DNA from: Sipunculus nudus
Lineage: Eukaryota > Annelida > Sipuncula > Golfingiida > Sipunculidae
Assembly (NCBI GenBank): GCA_026874595.1
Contig: CM049318.1
Span: 2,231,741-2,295,740, forward strand
Length of the DNA stretch: 64,000 nt
Direction of reading: 5' to 3'
Positions 1-10,760 of this stretch are shown here, piece after piece. The number at the start of each line of letters is the position of its first letter. Within the stretch, counting starts at the first letter, position 1. A program made the translations under genes and the position numbers. Under the pieces are notes generated by a model. That model made no database searches and was not told the DNA's origin. It saw only the letters and a program-made list of their open reading frames with translations.

Positions 1-403
1 TTTCCAAAATCTGAAAAAACAATTTCGAGATATTCTTGTGTTACATAAAATATCTCAGAATCAGTACGATTGCTGCAAATTTGAAAAATATCAGGAAATT
101 CCATGATTTCTCCCCAAAATTGCGTAACCATGGTAACAGCAAATTTAAGTAAGCTACATGTCAAAAGAAAGGCCAGGTGATGACGAAAAAAATGAGCTAT
201 TGCAGAAGTGGATAAGCCTATTTATGGCGAAGTTATAGTGCAAAAACCGTTAACCATACCTGTCGTGACCTTGACCTTGACCTTTGACCTATTTTAACCA
301 AAAACAATAGGGCACCTAGAAATTATGTTTTTTATCATCCCTGTAAGTTTCAAGGTGATTGTGGCAAAATTGTGGCCAGGAGAGTGCAGACAAACAAACA
401 GAC
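1..403. repeat. Dispersed repeat, body of the element ending at 600
   Basis: AT-rich sequence with a cluster tgaccttgaccttgacctt at about 268-292 and a segment (caaggtgattgtggcaaaat) leading into (caaa/cagacaaa) tracts, like the ends of other repeats in the window. No coding exon seen. Confidence 0.4.
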
Positions 404-600
404 AAACAGACAAACAGACATACGCAACTGAGCAATATGCTTGCCGAAATCTTTGATTCCGGCAAGCAAAAAACAAACAGACAAATGGACATACGCAACT
501 GACCAACATGCTTGCCGGAAATCTTCCGGCAAGCAACAAACAGACAAATGGACATACGCAACTGACCAACATGCTTGCCGGAAATCTTCCGGCAAGCAAC
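404..600. repeat. 63-bp tandem repeat with perfect 10-bp hairpin
   Basis: Three units; the last two are nearly identical with a 63-bp step, the first is diverged. Each recent unit holds CTTGCCGGAA-atc-TTCCGGCAAG (511-533 and 574-596), a perfect 10-bp stem with a 3-nt loop, then acaaacagacaaatggac. It is the end of a dispersed repeat of the same style as others here. Confidence 0.85.
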
Positions 601-899
601 AAACTTGAAAATGTGGGTAGCGTGGAGAAAACGGTTTTTCATATTCGGTACACGGTAATGCCCATTTGTATCAACCATTACCCCCGATACATCAGTGTAA
701 ATGACTGCCGTGGAAGAGATCGACGGGGAAATTGCATGTGGGTTAAAAATTAGGACTGGATATGTTGAAAAGTTAGTACGAAAGTAGAAAAACAGAAGGA
801 AATGTACGACAAAAGTAGTACTAAAACCAGGAGTAACAATTAACATGCTAATTCTTGTTGAATGAATGTAAATAGAAAAAAATGATATCACTGAGCAAC

Positions 900-1454
900 A
901 TTTGAACAAGTGACCCAGGGGTCATGAATTCCAGCTGGCTAGAAAGACATCCACAAAAGGAATAACAGAGACCTAAGTTCTGGTTTCCAAGGAGATTGTT
1001 CATGGACCTTCCTAAATGTCAAGTTAGAAGATTCTAGGTGCAATGGTTATGATTTGTGCACTGATAACGGACGACCGCATCTCAAAAATAAAGAAAAAAT
1101 GCATAAAAATTTTAAAAAAATCAGGTAGCGCCACAGAAACTGATGAACGAGTCCATGATTAATATGCATGCAAAGATTCATGGTGAGCAATGCATTAGTT
1201 GTTCAGATACTTGAGCTTTTGCATTCAATTTCTAATTATTCTAGTAAGTACTTATAAGCCCAAGAGCTCGAAAGATATGGGTAACAATTAAGAGACCTAA
1301 TATTCGGTTTCAAAGGAGGTTTTTCATGGACCTCCCTTGATGTCAAGTTAGAAGATTCCAGGTCCAATGGTTACGATCTGTGCCCTGTTAACGTACGACC
1401 TCATCTTTGAAGGTCTCAAAAATAAAGAAAAAAAAATGCGTACAAATTTTTAAA
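900..1454 (+). mobile_element. Tandem-monomer element, left part (interrupted)
   Basis: Starts at a diverged 5' end (gtgacccaggggtcatgaat) and contains two monomers of about 330 bp with the landmarks ggtaacagagacctaa, caaggagattt, atggacctccct and ttacgatttgtgccctg. It breaks at 1454, where another copy begins, and appears to resume at 3890. Confidence 0.6.
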
Positions 1455-3889
1455 CAAGTGACCCATGGGTCATGACGCTCAGCTGCCAAGCATGACCTGT
1501 GACATCATGGACTGAGATTCACAACTTCCAGTCAAATTTTGAAGAACCAATTTGCCAATTTGTTGAAAATTTTCTATGACAACAGAAATATATATCACCT
1601 AAGTCTGGTTAAAACACAGTGAATTGATGGTCTGAGGAAAATGCATGATTGTTAAGCTATCAGGAACTATTCCAACAGCTTGCTTGAAACCTGTCAGTTT
1701 CAAAGGAATCCCACAAAGGGAAAATATAAGATCAAAATATATAGTAAAAATCAAGGAAATACATGCAAGAATTATTGAGAAACAGGTGCTTCTGTATGAA
1801 TTTTTATTCAATACAAGCCAACTGTACTGCACTTTTATAAATGATGGTAATATTTATTCAGAAATATTTGACCCAATCCTTTACAAGATTACATAAATAA
1901 ACATCCAACTGCATTCACTTTAACTGTTCTTGAGATAATATGATCAAAAGGAATTAAAAGATGGTTGCCTGGTGGCCATATTGGACTTCTGACAAGTCTG
2001 AAATCAGACAACAAACATTCTCTAAATCGGACCAAACATCAAAGAAAAATTATTGAAACTGCACTGAAGAAAGAATTTCTAAGGTGGCTAACTGGCAGAC
2101 ATTATGGATTTCTGACAAGTATGACATTTGAAATCCCACATTCTCCAATAAGAGACCAAACTTGGGCAAATTATCCAGTAATGAATGCCCAAAATAATTC
2201 AAAAGGCATGTCCAGGCCCTTATATCAGATTTATAGATATGCAATTGTAAAAAGTGTAAGTCCAATATTTTTTATTATCACTCTGCTTTTCAATGGGGTC
2301 AGCAGGGTAGGTAAACTGCCAAACCTGAAAGAAAAGAAATGCAGAAAGCATGACTAAGAGTCTTGAAATGAAACAAAAAGCCATCCTAAATCAAGGTACA
2401 CATCCACATATTATGAGAACAAACACTTGCTTTTATATGTGGTGATATATATTAAAATATTCAGATATCTAGGAAACTAAGTTTATTGCTAGGATTCCAT
2501 AAAATAAACTGCAAAATGTTCCCATCATCTTATAAATCAGTAGCTAAACCTTAATACTATACTCTCATAGTTTTAATGCCTGGCTGAAGCATTCTGACAA
2601 TAGTGTTTTTGTTATGAAGTAACGAGGTACTTATCACTGAGCCTTATCACTTAATAGGCTGATACAAAAGGGATTCATATGTCACCAGTGTCACTCACAA
2701 TTACAGCCACACAGGGAGATGTACCAGCTGGAGTGGGATGGTTATATATACAAGAAAAATAGAGATGGTCTATAAAATAAGTAATTGTGAACATCCCTGA
2801 CCTATGACCTTGGCCTTTTGCCCATATATCAACTGGATTCTTTCTAAATGATGGGTAACTACTAACCACTTAAATCTGGTGTAATTACTTGGCAACCAAT
2901 GGGTGAATAACTTTGACCTGCAACCTTTAACCTGCTGACCAGCTGACCCCAAAATCAATAAGTTATTTATTCAAGCAAAAAGACCCATAAATATGAAGTT
3001 TGAGTCAAACTGAGTGATGCATAGATGTGGCATATGTGAAAGACTGAAGGTTTGGGTTGAACAGTTACACTTGAAATATGCTCACAAGCATTTAGAACAA
3101 TTAAATATTGTGACCTTGACCTTTGACTTTTTGACCTCAACATCAATAGGCTTCTTCCCTTATTGGTAGGTAAGCCATATATGACAGATGGAAGGTACAG
3201 ATTGAAAAGTTTGCCTGAAAATGACTCCACGCAAGAAGTGGGTGCTGTGAACTTGACCTTTGACCTCAAAATCAACAGGTCTTTTCCCCTGTTGGCAGAG
3301 AAGCGATATCAGTGCTGGAAGGTTTGGAATGAAAAGTCTAGCTTGAAATGTGTCCACAACCTTTTCAAAGAAGTGGATCCTGTGACCCTGACCTTTGACC
3401 TTGTGACCTCAAAATCTATAGGATTCTTCTCCAACTTAGTAGGTGAGCTATATGTGAAAAATCAAAGAATTGGGATGAAAGGGTTGGCTTAAAATGCATC
3501 CACAGGCTTTTCAAAGAAGAGGCTCCTGTGACCTTGACCTTTGACCTTTTGACCTAAAAAAAATTATGGTTCTTCCCCTGTTGGTAGGTGAGCTGTATGT
3601 GAAAGATGGAAGGTTTGGGATGAATATTTTGTCTCAAAGAGTTATTTCTGGGGGGTGCAAACACACCCCATAACTTCGAGAATATAGGTCGCAGTGACCT
3701 TATTTCAGGTTTGCAAGGAGATCTTTTTAGAACCTCTAAGACTGCATAGGGTTCATGGCCCTAGCCCCTACAGTTACGATTTGTGCCCTGCTAACGGCCG
3801 GACGGCCGGCCGGACGGACAGACGGAAGGACGACGGACAAAGACTCATCGCTATAGCCCAGCATGAATGAAAGTCAGCTGAGCTAAAAA
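1455..3889 (+). mobile_element. Complete-looking 2.4-kb non-autonomous element (HINE/pearl-like)
   Basis: 5' end caagtGACCCATGGGTCatg (palindrome 1460-1471) followed by the gctcagctg arm. Body unique to a subfamily shared with 38163-39563 and 63255-64000. A set of about 145-bp monomers carries tgacctttgacct at about 3110-3540. Then a (gacgg)n-like stretch and a 3' end with the inverted arm cagctgagct before aaaaat. No ORF for transposition proteins, so it would depend on a partner. Confidence 0.6.
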
Positions 3890-4245
3890 TCAGGGCTCAC
3901 CACCAGTCTGCAGGAACTGATGAACCTGTCCATGACGAATATGCATGCAAAGATTCATGGTGATCAATGCATTAGTTGTACAGATAATGGAGCTTATGTA
4001 TTAAATTTTCAATTATTTGGGGGAGGGGGGGGGGGGTACTTCTGTGCCCCATAGCTCGAAGGATATATATAAACGGAGACCTAATTTGAGGTTTCCAAGG
4101 AGATTTTTCATGGACCTCCCTTGATGTTAAGTTAGAAGATTCCAGGTCCAGCGGTTACGACTTGTGCCTGGTTAACGGACAGACGGACAGACAGACGGAC
4201 GGACAAAGACCGATCACTATAGCTCAGATGACTTTCTGACAGCTG
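3890..4245 (+). mobile_element. Tandem-monomer element, right part (interrupted)
   Basis: One monomer starting mid-unit (caccagtctgcaggaactga), a poly-G run, the acggacagacgg tract, and a 3' hairpin end (agctcagatgac...tgacagct). It reads as the continuation of the copy broken at 1454. Confidence 0.55.
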
Positions 4246-4958
4246 TGATAACAAAACTTATTTTGCACTCAGTTTTTTTCCTGCAGTTCTGATATCATAT
4301 GTTGCTCAAAATTGACAAAAATATTTTACTTATTATAAAAAAAAAATTCATGGTAAATTACTGCATTTTGACACTGCATGTTACAGTTCAAAACAACATT
4401 AAAGGATAAAGGAGGAAAATATAGAGACGAAAAAGTAGGAAAAGTTGACAGCCTGCAAGGAATTTGTTGTTACATACCATTTTTTTTTTTCTTGTGACTG
4501 GATGTTAGCTTTCATTCAATATTCTTATGATATATTTTATATTTATTGTTTATTATATATTATTTATATATTACTTGAGCCTATTATTGCAAGGTTAGCG
4601 CCGACCAGTGTGACAATTTTGGACCACACACTTAATGATTTCACACATTTCCGACAGGTGGAGCTGCACTACAAATTGGAAGTGCGCACTCTTCGAACAT
4701 TCACTGGTATCGTGCATTCATAACACTGCAAAAGAAGAAAAGTGCAGTGTCCCTAAATAAATTATCCGCTCAAACCACCCCTTCACATACATAACCAGTC
4801 CATCAAGTGGATCAGGAAAATTATTAATGCCATCGGAATATGTAACATACTTGCTGTTTAAAGGTACACACGGGCTTAATATCGCCAGTTCACCTGTTTT
4901 ATACGTTGTCATGGTTACGCGAGTAAAATAATCTAGGTGTGTTTGTTTATCATAACAG

Positions 4959-5093
4959 GAAGAGAGGTCCTATCTTGCACGCGAAGGACAATTCCCAAAC
5001 GAGGAGAAGTATCGTGAAAGAAAAATTACAGAAGAAACACTAGCTGGAAGTTTTAAAAATCTTGTCGCGCGATACGGGAACCAGGTGGTCTGA
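4959..5093 (+). CDS. Probable coding exon, unknown protein (C-terminal)
   Basis: Acceptor gtttgtttatcataacag followed by 44 codons to TGA. The frame carries EERSYLAREGQFPNEEKYRE, then RKITEETLAGSFKNLVARYG and NQVV. It is highly charged, predicted helical, and coding-like in codon use. It may be a terminal exon; alternatively GGGAACCAG before gtggtc (5085) could be a donor. Upstream exons were not found: everything to the left is mostly repeat elements. The family was not recognised. Confidence 0.4.
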   Translation, partial: EERSYLAREGQFPNEEKYRERKITEETLAGSFKNLVARYGNQVV

Positions 5094-7323
5094 GCGCTGT
5101 TTATATTTTAAAACAATGATCGCGCCAGTAGGAAGCTTTTTTTTTCATTTGCATACAGTAGTAAGCATACGGTTTTAGAACGAAATACTGGCAGATACCG
5201 TAATAATTTTAACAGAAAATACCAGTTTTCCCTGTTACCAGGAAAGAATGGTAAGTATAACAGTATTAACACCGCTGAAAAAGAGTGATCCGGTCAAGCT
5301 CTACAGACACACACAACAAACGCACACACAAACATACATATCCAGATAACGGACACATCTACATTATATACGTTACGACATTTTTTATTGAAATCTCATA
5401 AATATAATTATTGGAAATTACACATTAGAAGTTAGATAAAACATTTAAAATATGAAAACTCAGATGTCGTGGAACGATGTTTTTTTATTGTACAAATTCG
5501 TAATATGAATAGTTCATTCAACCAATTACCAAACTGGCTGTTGTCATGATAACAGGGGCGGACATAGAGGGGGTGTAGGGGGTGGGCGCCCCCAATTTTT
5601 CAACACAAAATTCCTGGAAATAGTAAAATATACGCCCACTACTCTACTAGTACTCCCAAGCATCCCCCCCCCCCCCCCCCCAATTCAGAGATCTTCTATC
5701 AGTTCCCGTGATCAGCTCAAGAAAGATGGCATGTTTGTCCTAACGGATTTGAATATAAGTATAATTTGTATAGGAAACTGATGCGGGTTAACGTTTGTAA
5801 TGCAGCATGGTCCATCTTCTCTAATACACGCTTAATAAAATTCCGAATGAGTTCATATAAAACATTTTCGTATAAAACATATTTAACACTGTTAATTGTC
5901 TTTCAAGCACCAGAGGTCATTTTGAAAGGTATATAGATGGTTCATAGCTGCTTAACTTATTAATCATACATTTAAATCAGTATACAATATAAACGAATAC
6001 CCGCTTACTCGCACACACATGATGTACAATAAAGTTAATATTCATCGTCTCTTGTCACCACAATGTTTCTATATGACAAAGAATGACAAAAATAGTCAAT
6101 ACGTTTACCAAAGAAACAAAAACAACAACATGATCTTAACGACAATACAAGCGACAAGTATTAGCGACGATTGATACTGAGGGTTCCAGTCTGGTATACC
6201 TTGAATAAATCTATAAAAAGACAGCGAATCTATCCGTAGAAATCACTTAATCTTAAAAGAACCCCGTTAATATTGATGTGGTTCATCTTGTGATCACTGG
6301 GTTATATATGTTTACATGTATACCCGCACTCACCACAGCAGACGACATGTAAGGCACACGCACTGCGCATGCTCGTGAAATATACATTGGGATAAAAATC
6401 ATTAAGTATGTACTATACAGGCGGAACAACAGAGCAAGAACCTTATTCTAATAAAGCACGGGCAGACCCAGGGAGGTGAGGGGATTAACACATCCACCCT
6501 TCACTGCCAGATATACTTTATTCCACAGTTGTCCCCTATATTTTAAAGCTACCCCCCCCCCCCCCCCTTCTTTGAGCTGTGGACCTCAATTAGCGTATTA
6601 GTCCCTTGGTTTGAGAAAAAACCCTCCCCTCCCAGAACCCTGACTCAGCTCCGGTAAAGATGTAGTATTAAATGTAATCAACCTAGTGTTAAAATACCAC
6701 TTTATCTTAAGCAAGTGTATAAGGTTATGATGAGAAATTATGACTAACCATGTCGAGTTTAAAGACTTGGAAACTTGAGAAATACAGTTTAGATCAGCAC
6801 ACGTCAAATAACCTATCCTTGCCTGCATACACCTATAAATAAAATTTAAAATTTAAACCTCAATGCCACCATGCTCTTCAATAAAAAATCATTAGATAAC
6901 TTTTACCAGACCTATTTATTAGACCTGGTAAATCGTACCAGGTGATATTGTTTGGACCCGGTATTTACTTACTATGTGACGCTATGTGAGCGCATAAAAA
7001 GCATTATATGTTCTACGGGAAATTAAAATTCCACCCAACACACCGATAAGACGTTGACATCTGTCATTATATAGCTATATAATCCTGGGCGTGTATTGGT
7101 CATATATTGATCGATATATTACAGTAGTCACTCTGCTCATCATCTCAGTAAGCTTGAAAAAGGCGACCCCTGGCGTCTGTGTTAGATACACAATAATCTT
7201 GTCTGTTGGAATTAAAATCACGTATATTTTAGATAAAGTAAATTATCATTTAAGGTCAAACAATCAGGTAAGCCCACTCGACCACCAACGTTTAGAGTTT
7301 CGGAGACAATGTAGAGTCATTTT
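5094..7323. other. Intergenic stretch, no gene seen
   Basis: AT-rich, with poly-C runs near 5665 and 6551. A 35-nt exon-like stretch (AAAATACCAG...AAAGAATG before gtaagtata, about 5212-5247) has good borders but no supporting context. Nothing else supported. Confidence 0.5.
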
Positions 7324-7444
7324 TCAGAAATTCAATTTCTTTTTCAAGCAGCTCAGTTCTCTTAGTTCTTCTAAAAGGCCATGGACTTTCACAACGCTTT
7401 GCCCATTGGTGGACAACACAGAAAAGTAGGTCATCAGTACATCG
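7324..7444 (-). CDS. Possible terminal coding exon, unknown protein
   Basis: Possible acceptor ggcatcag, then DVLMTYFSVLSTNGQSVVKV, then HGLLEELRELSCLKKKLNF and TGA. A second frame through the same bases is also open, which weakens the call. It lies about 1 kb past the SEC14L stop on the same strand, so it would belong to a small downstream gene or to a transcript overlapping SEC14L. No upstream exon was found. Confidence 0.25.
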
Positions 7445-8047
7445 CTGATGCCTATATATTGTTTATATATATCACATACAGCTATTATAGACAATATATG
7501 TATATTATTTAAAAGATTTTACATGATACCCTTGTCACCAGTGGCTTCCTATGTATACACGGCCGACAGCAAAGCGCTCCCCCCCCCCACCCCCGAGGTT
7601 GACTGGACGTACCTTTATCTTTGTTTCCGTGGTAACAGGGCATGTTAACATTGTTCTTATGCTTCCGTTTTATAGGGTATACGATTTTAAGTTAATATCT
7701 TCATAAATATTTACCAAACCGTATTTTCATCAACATATATTATCAACTGAAATTTCAATTATGTTGCCATTTTTTACCATGAATATATTTAATCTAGGAG
7801 TTATTCTGATATGATTATAAAGGATGTGACCGCATTACAACCGGAAAGACATTAAAATCACGCTTACCTAATCAAGCAAAACGACAATCCAAGTGCTAGT
7901 TTCAGTTACCATATGTTTGTCATGATCAGATCTGGAGGGTTTTGTTTTCAAATGAACAAATCCTTTTTGATTTTATGAAAAGCTAGACTGAATTATCAAT
8001 ATAAGATGGCGAAGGACGATATAATCCAAAAGCACAAACGATAAGTT

Positions 8048-8120
8048 CTTAACCAATCATAAAGAACTTCAGTGCGGAGTGTATCTAACCAATCGTAATG
8101 AACTTCAGTGCGGAGTGCAG
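8048..8120. promoter_or_regulatory. 36-bp tandem duplication with two CCAAT boxes
   Basis: taaccaatcataaagaactt and taaccaatcgtaatgaactt each precede cagtgcggagtg. The duplication places two CCAAT boxes 36 bp apart. Nearby is an aagATGGCG at about 8007. It could be a promoter for a small gene on either strand; no transcript is assignable. Confidence 0.3.
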
Positions 8121-8450
8121 TTTTTCACATATGCGCTCTTTGTCATAAACACTTATGAAAACATGCCTGAGAAATTGGTCCCAAATTTTTGTTAAAACTC
8201 CGGATTTAAATATGCTTCGCATTCTGCTGTCCTTCTTATAGGCAGTCTAAGGAACAACAACGCTTTTTAAATGCAAATGCTTCAGCACACACGCCTTTTC
8301 TCCATGCTTAACTTGGCCGAGCCAAGCAAGTTTAGCTTTAGCCTGCCCCCACAGTGCATGGTGTAAACACCATTTTTAGCGGGTAGCGTGTCGCAGTGTC
8401 TGCGTCAAAGGCGGCCATTACATTAAATTAAAATAATCCACCAAGAGCAT

Positions 8451-8617
8451 TCAAAGGTATGTGTACTCCGTCTTTTCTGCCACCATGTCCCAACTTCCGC
8501 CCTGGGTAACCGAGTCTAAGTCTCTGACCACGGTTTGGTCTGGGTTCAGAACGTCTATTTTGTAGTACAAGGCCTTGCTTCTCGTCCAACTGTAACTGTT
8601 GTCGAACGTCACCACAT
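8451..8617 (-). CDS. SEC14L: SEC14L exon 13 (residues 373-427 and stop)
   Basis: Acceptor ttttcgttgcag. It encodes the last GOLD strands, VVTFDNSYSWTRSKALYYKI (family: [23 protein letters not shown]), then a polar tail ending TEYTYL before TGA at 8451-8453. No AATAAA was noticed close downstream on the minus strand, so the 3' UTR end is not placed. Confidence 0.95.
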
Positions 8618-10718
8618 CTGCAACGAAAACGACGTAAAGGAAAACCTAATTGTAAATAAAACATATAATTCAAATGATATTCCCAATATTATAACCGGAT
8701 AAAAATTTTAGCAAATTTCCGCCACTTTCAAAATAGGCCTACATCCAAAATACGTCCACGAGAATTCTACGGTTGCCTGGGGTAAAATATTGGCGAGTTA
8801 CTACTTAAAAAAATAGTGTATTGAATATAGATTTAATATAGATATATACAGCCATGCAATGACACTCCCTTCTACACAAAATGAATTTTGTTTACTTTCA
8901 GATAAATTCCGAACAGACAGAATAAAATAGACCTAAATTAACAGACAAGTGAATACACTGACACGGGTTACATAATATTACTTTAGCTTCCATGTCGGGG
9001 GTAGACCTAAATTATTTATGTAATATTTATATTAATTCCATATTATTTGGTTAATAAAAAGCTACACAAGAATACGAGGCTTCAACTTACATTTCCCGCA
9101 TTCTTTGCAGATAATAGCTCCATCTTCCGGCGTGAAGTGACTGTTGACACGTGACATTTTTATTATTTCCGTTGTGTTTGTGCCATTTGTGAAATTGATA
9201 CCAAATCCAATATCGTAGCCATCCGTTTTAAACTCCCATCTGAAAGTAAACTAATTCTTCTTAAACAAGAAAACAGAAATGTGTCAACATGTAACGCACC
9301 ATGAATATCTTGCATAAATTGTATAGTATGTCTAAATGCCATTGGACCTTAATAAGATTATAAATTTTGTTGAACAAGTATAACAAAAATGTCCAAAAAG
9401 TAAACGGTGTCATCAAGCAAGTGGGCTTCGTGAAAAATTGAGCTTACTTTTGCAAAGGTCACAATGGAGATTGCATATAACTAAATCCTGTTTACATAAA
9501 AAAATACATCGTGTTTATAATTACATGTAGCGCTCCTATACAATAACCAAGGTAGGATGGGGCGATTAATGCATTCTAGTATTATCCCGCAATGGATATG
9601 ATAAATTCTCTAACGTCACGGTACTATACGTACATCATTGTTAAAGAACAATTATCTAGGCACAAATGCTGGAGCACACGTTTGTGTCATTCGCAGTAGC
9701 AATTAACTGTGATGAGTTAAGACTTTTTTTTTATTTTTATATGTCTTTGGTCACTACCATATGATTGTAATAACTATGTAATTATACTGACTGGTTACAG
9801 TCAAGGCTTTCACTTACATGTTAATCAACGGCTCCAAGGTGTTATTAAAGTAAAAGCCTTTAATAGGTACATTTCCTGTGGGATCATTTATGTCAAATAA
9901 AAATCAGGCAAACGTATTTGCCCGTCTACCGTTTGAACACTATACGACTGACCGCGTTTCAACGTGATTAGCTGCTACAGAGATAAATTGCCCTTCGCTT
10001 CATCCAGAACTAATAAAGAGGCACAATTTACTTACAAAAATATTTCCATAACCTAGCTGCTATTTATATATTCTTATTTTTAGTCATATTCCCTCAGGCT
10101 GCCGTTGACCATGCTGCTTTCTATACATAAATGTACATAATTTTTTTTTTTTCATAAATTTCTCTTTGAAATATCTTCCAAAAATTCACGGATAGTTTTA
10201 CTTACCTTAGTAACGACCTTGGCTCTGAAATCTCAAAGTCCAGCCTGAGCTTGTCGCCATGGGCAACCGTGACTGTCTTGAGATTTTCTATATGTGACAA
10301 GTCGCGTAAGTAATACTCCTCGGGAACTTTGCCGCCTTGACAAATCTGAAACATGACAACACTTTTATGAGAAATATGTAAAGAAAATGAGCATAAATAA
10401 ATAATATGTACAAAATTATGGTAAGTGTGCAAATGCTTTCTGGCTCTTACTGCTGAGATTCATTTCAAGGACCTGGTGCAGGGGTCATGGAGATTCAGGA
10501 AGACAACTTTACTGTCAGAAATCACGGTACAATGAAAAACTAGCCAGCATATAAATGCTATAGTTGTCTGAATCAGTTCACTTCCGGAAACCAAACCCTT
10601 CTGAAAACACTTTCGAGTACCGCTATTGTTAGTTCAATCACGTGCTTTAAAACGGTTGTAAGGACACTGTAAAAAATTCAATCAGAGAGCGTACTTCAGT
10701 GCTTAATAGTTCTCTCTC

Positions 10719-10760
<42 letters not shown>

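Noticed and set aside
316-909. 197-codon minus-strand ORF and overlapping shorter ones
   Set aside because: It lies across the 63-bp tandem repeat and dispersed repeat sequence; the repeated ACRKISGKHVGQLRMSICLF segment is the repeat unit translated.
4718-4912. 64-codon minus-strand ORF starting MTTYKTGELAILSPC
   Set aside because: It has plausible composition, but no promoter, splice border or family resemblance was found, and it lies against a plus-strand exon candidate.
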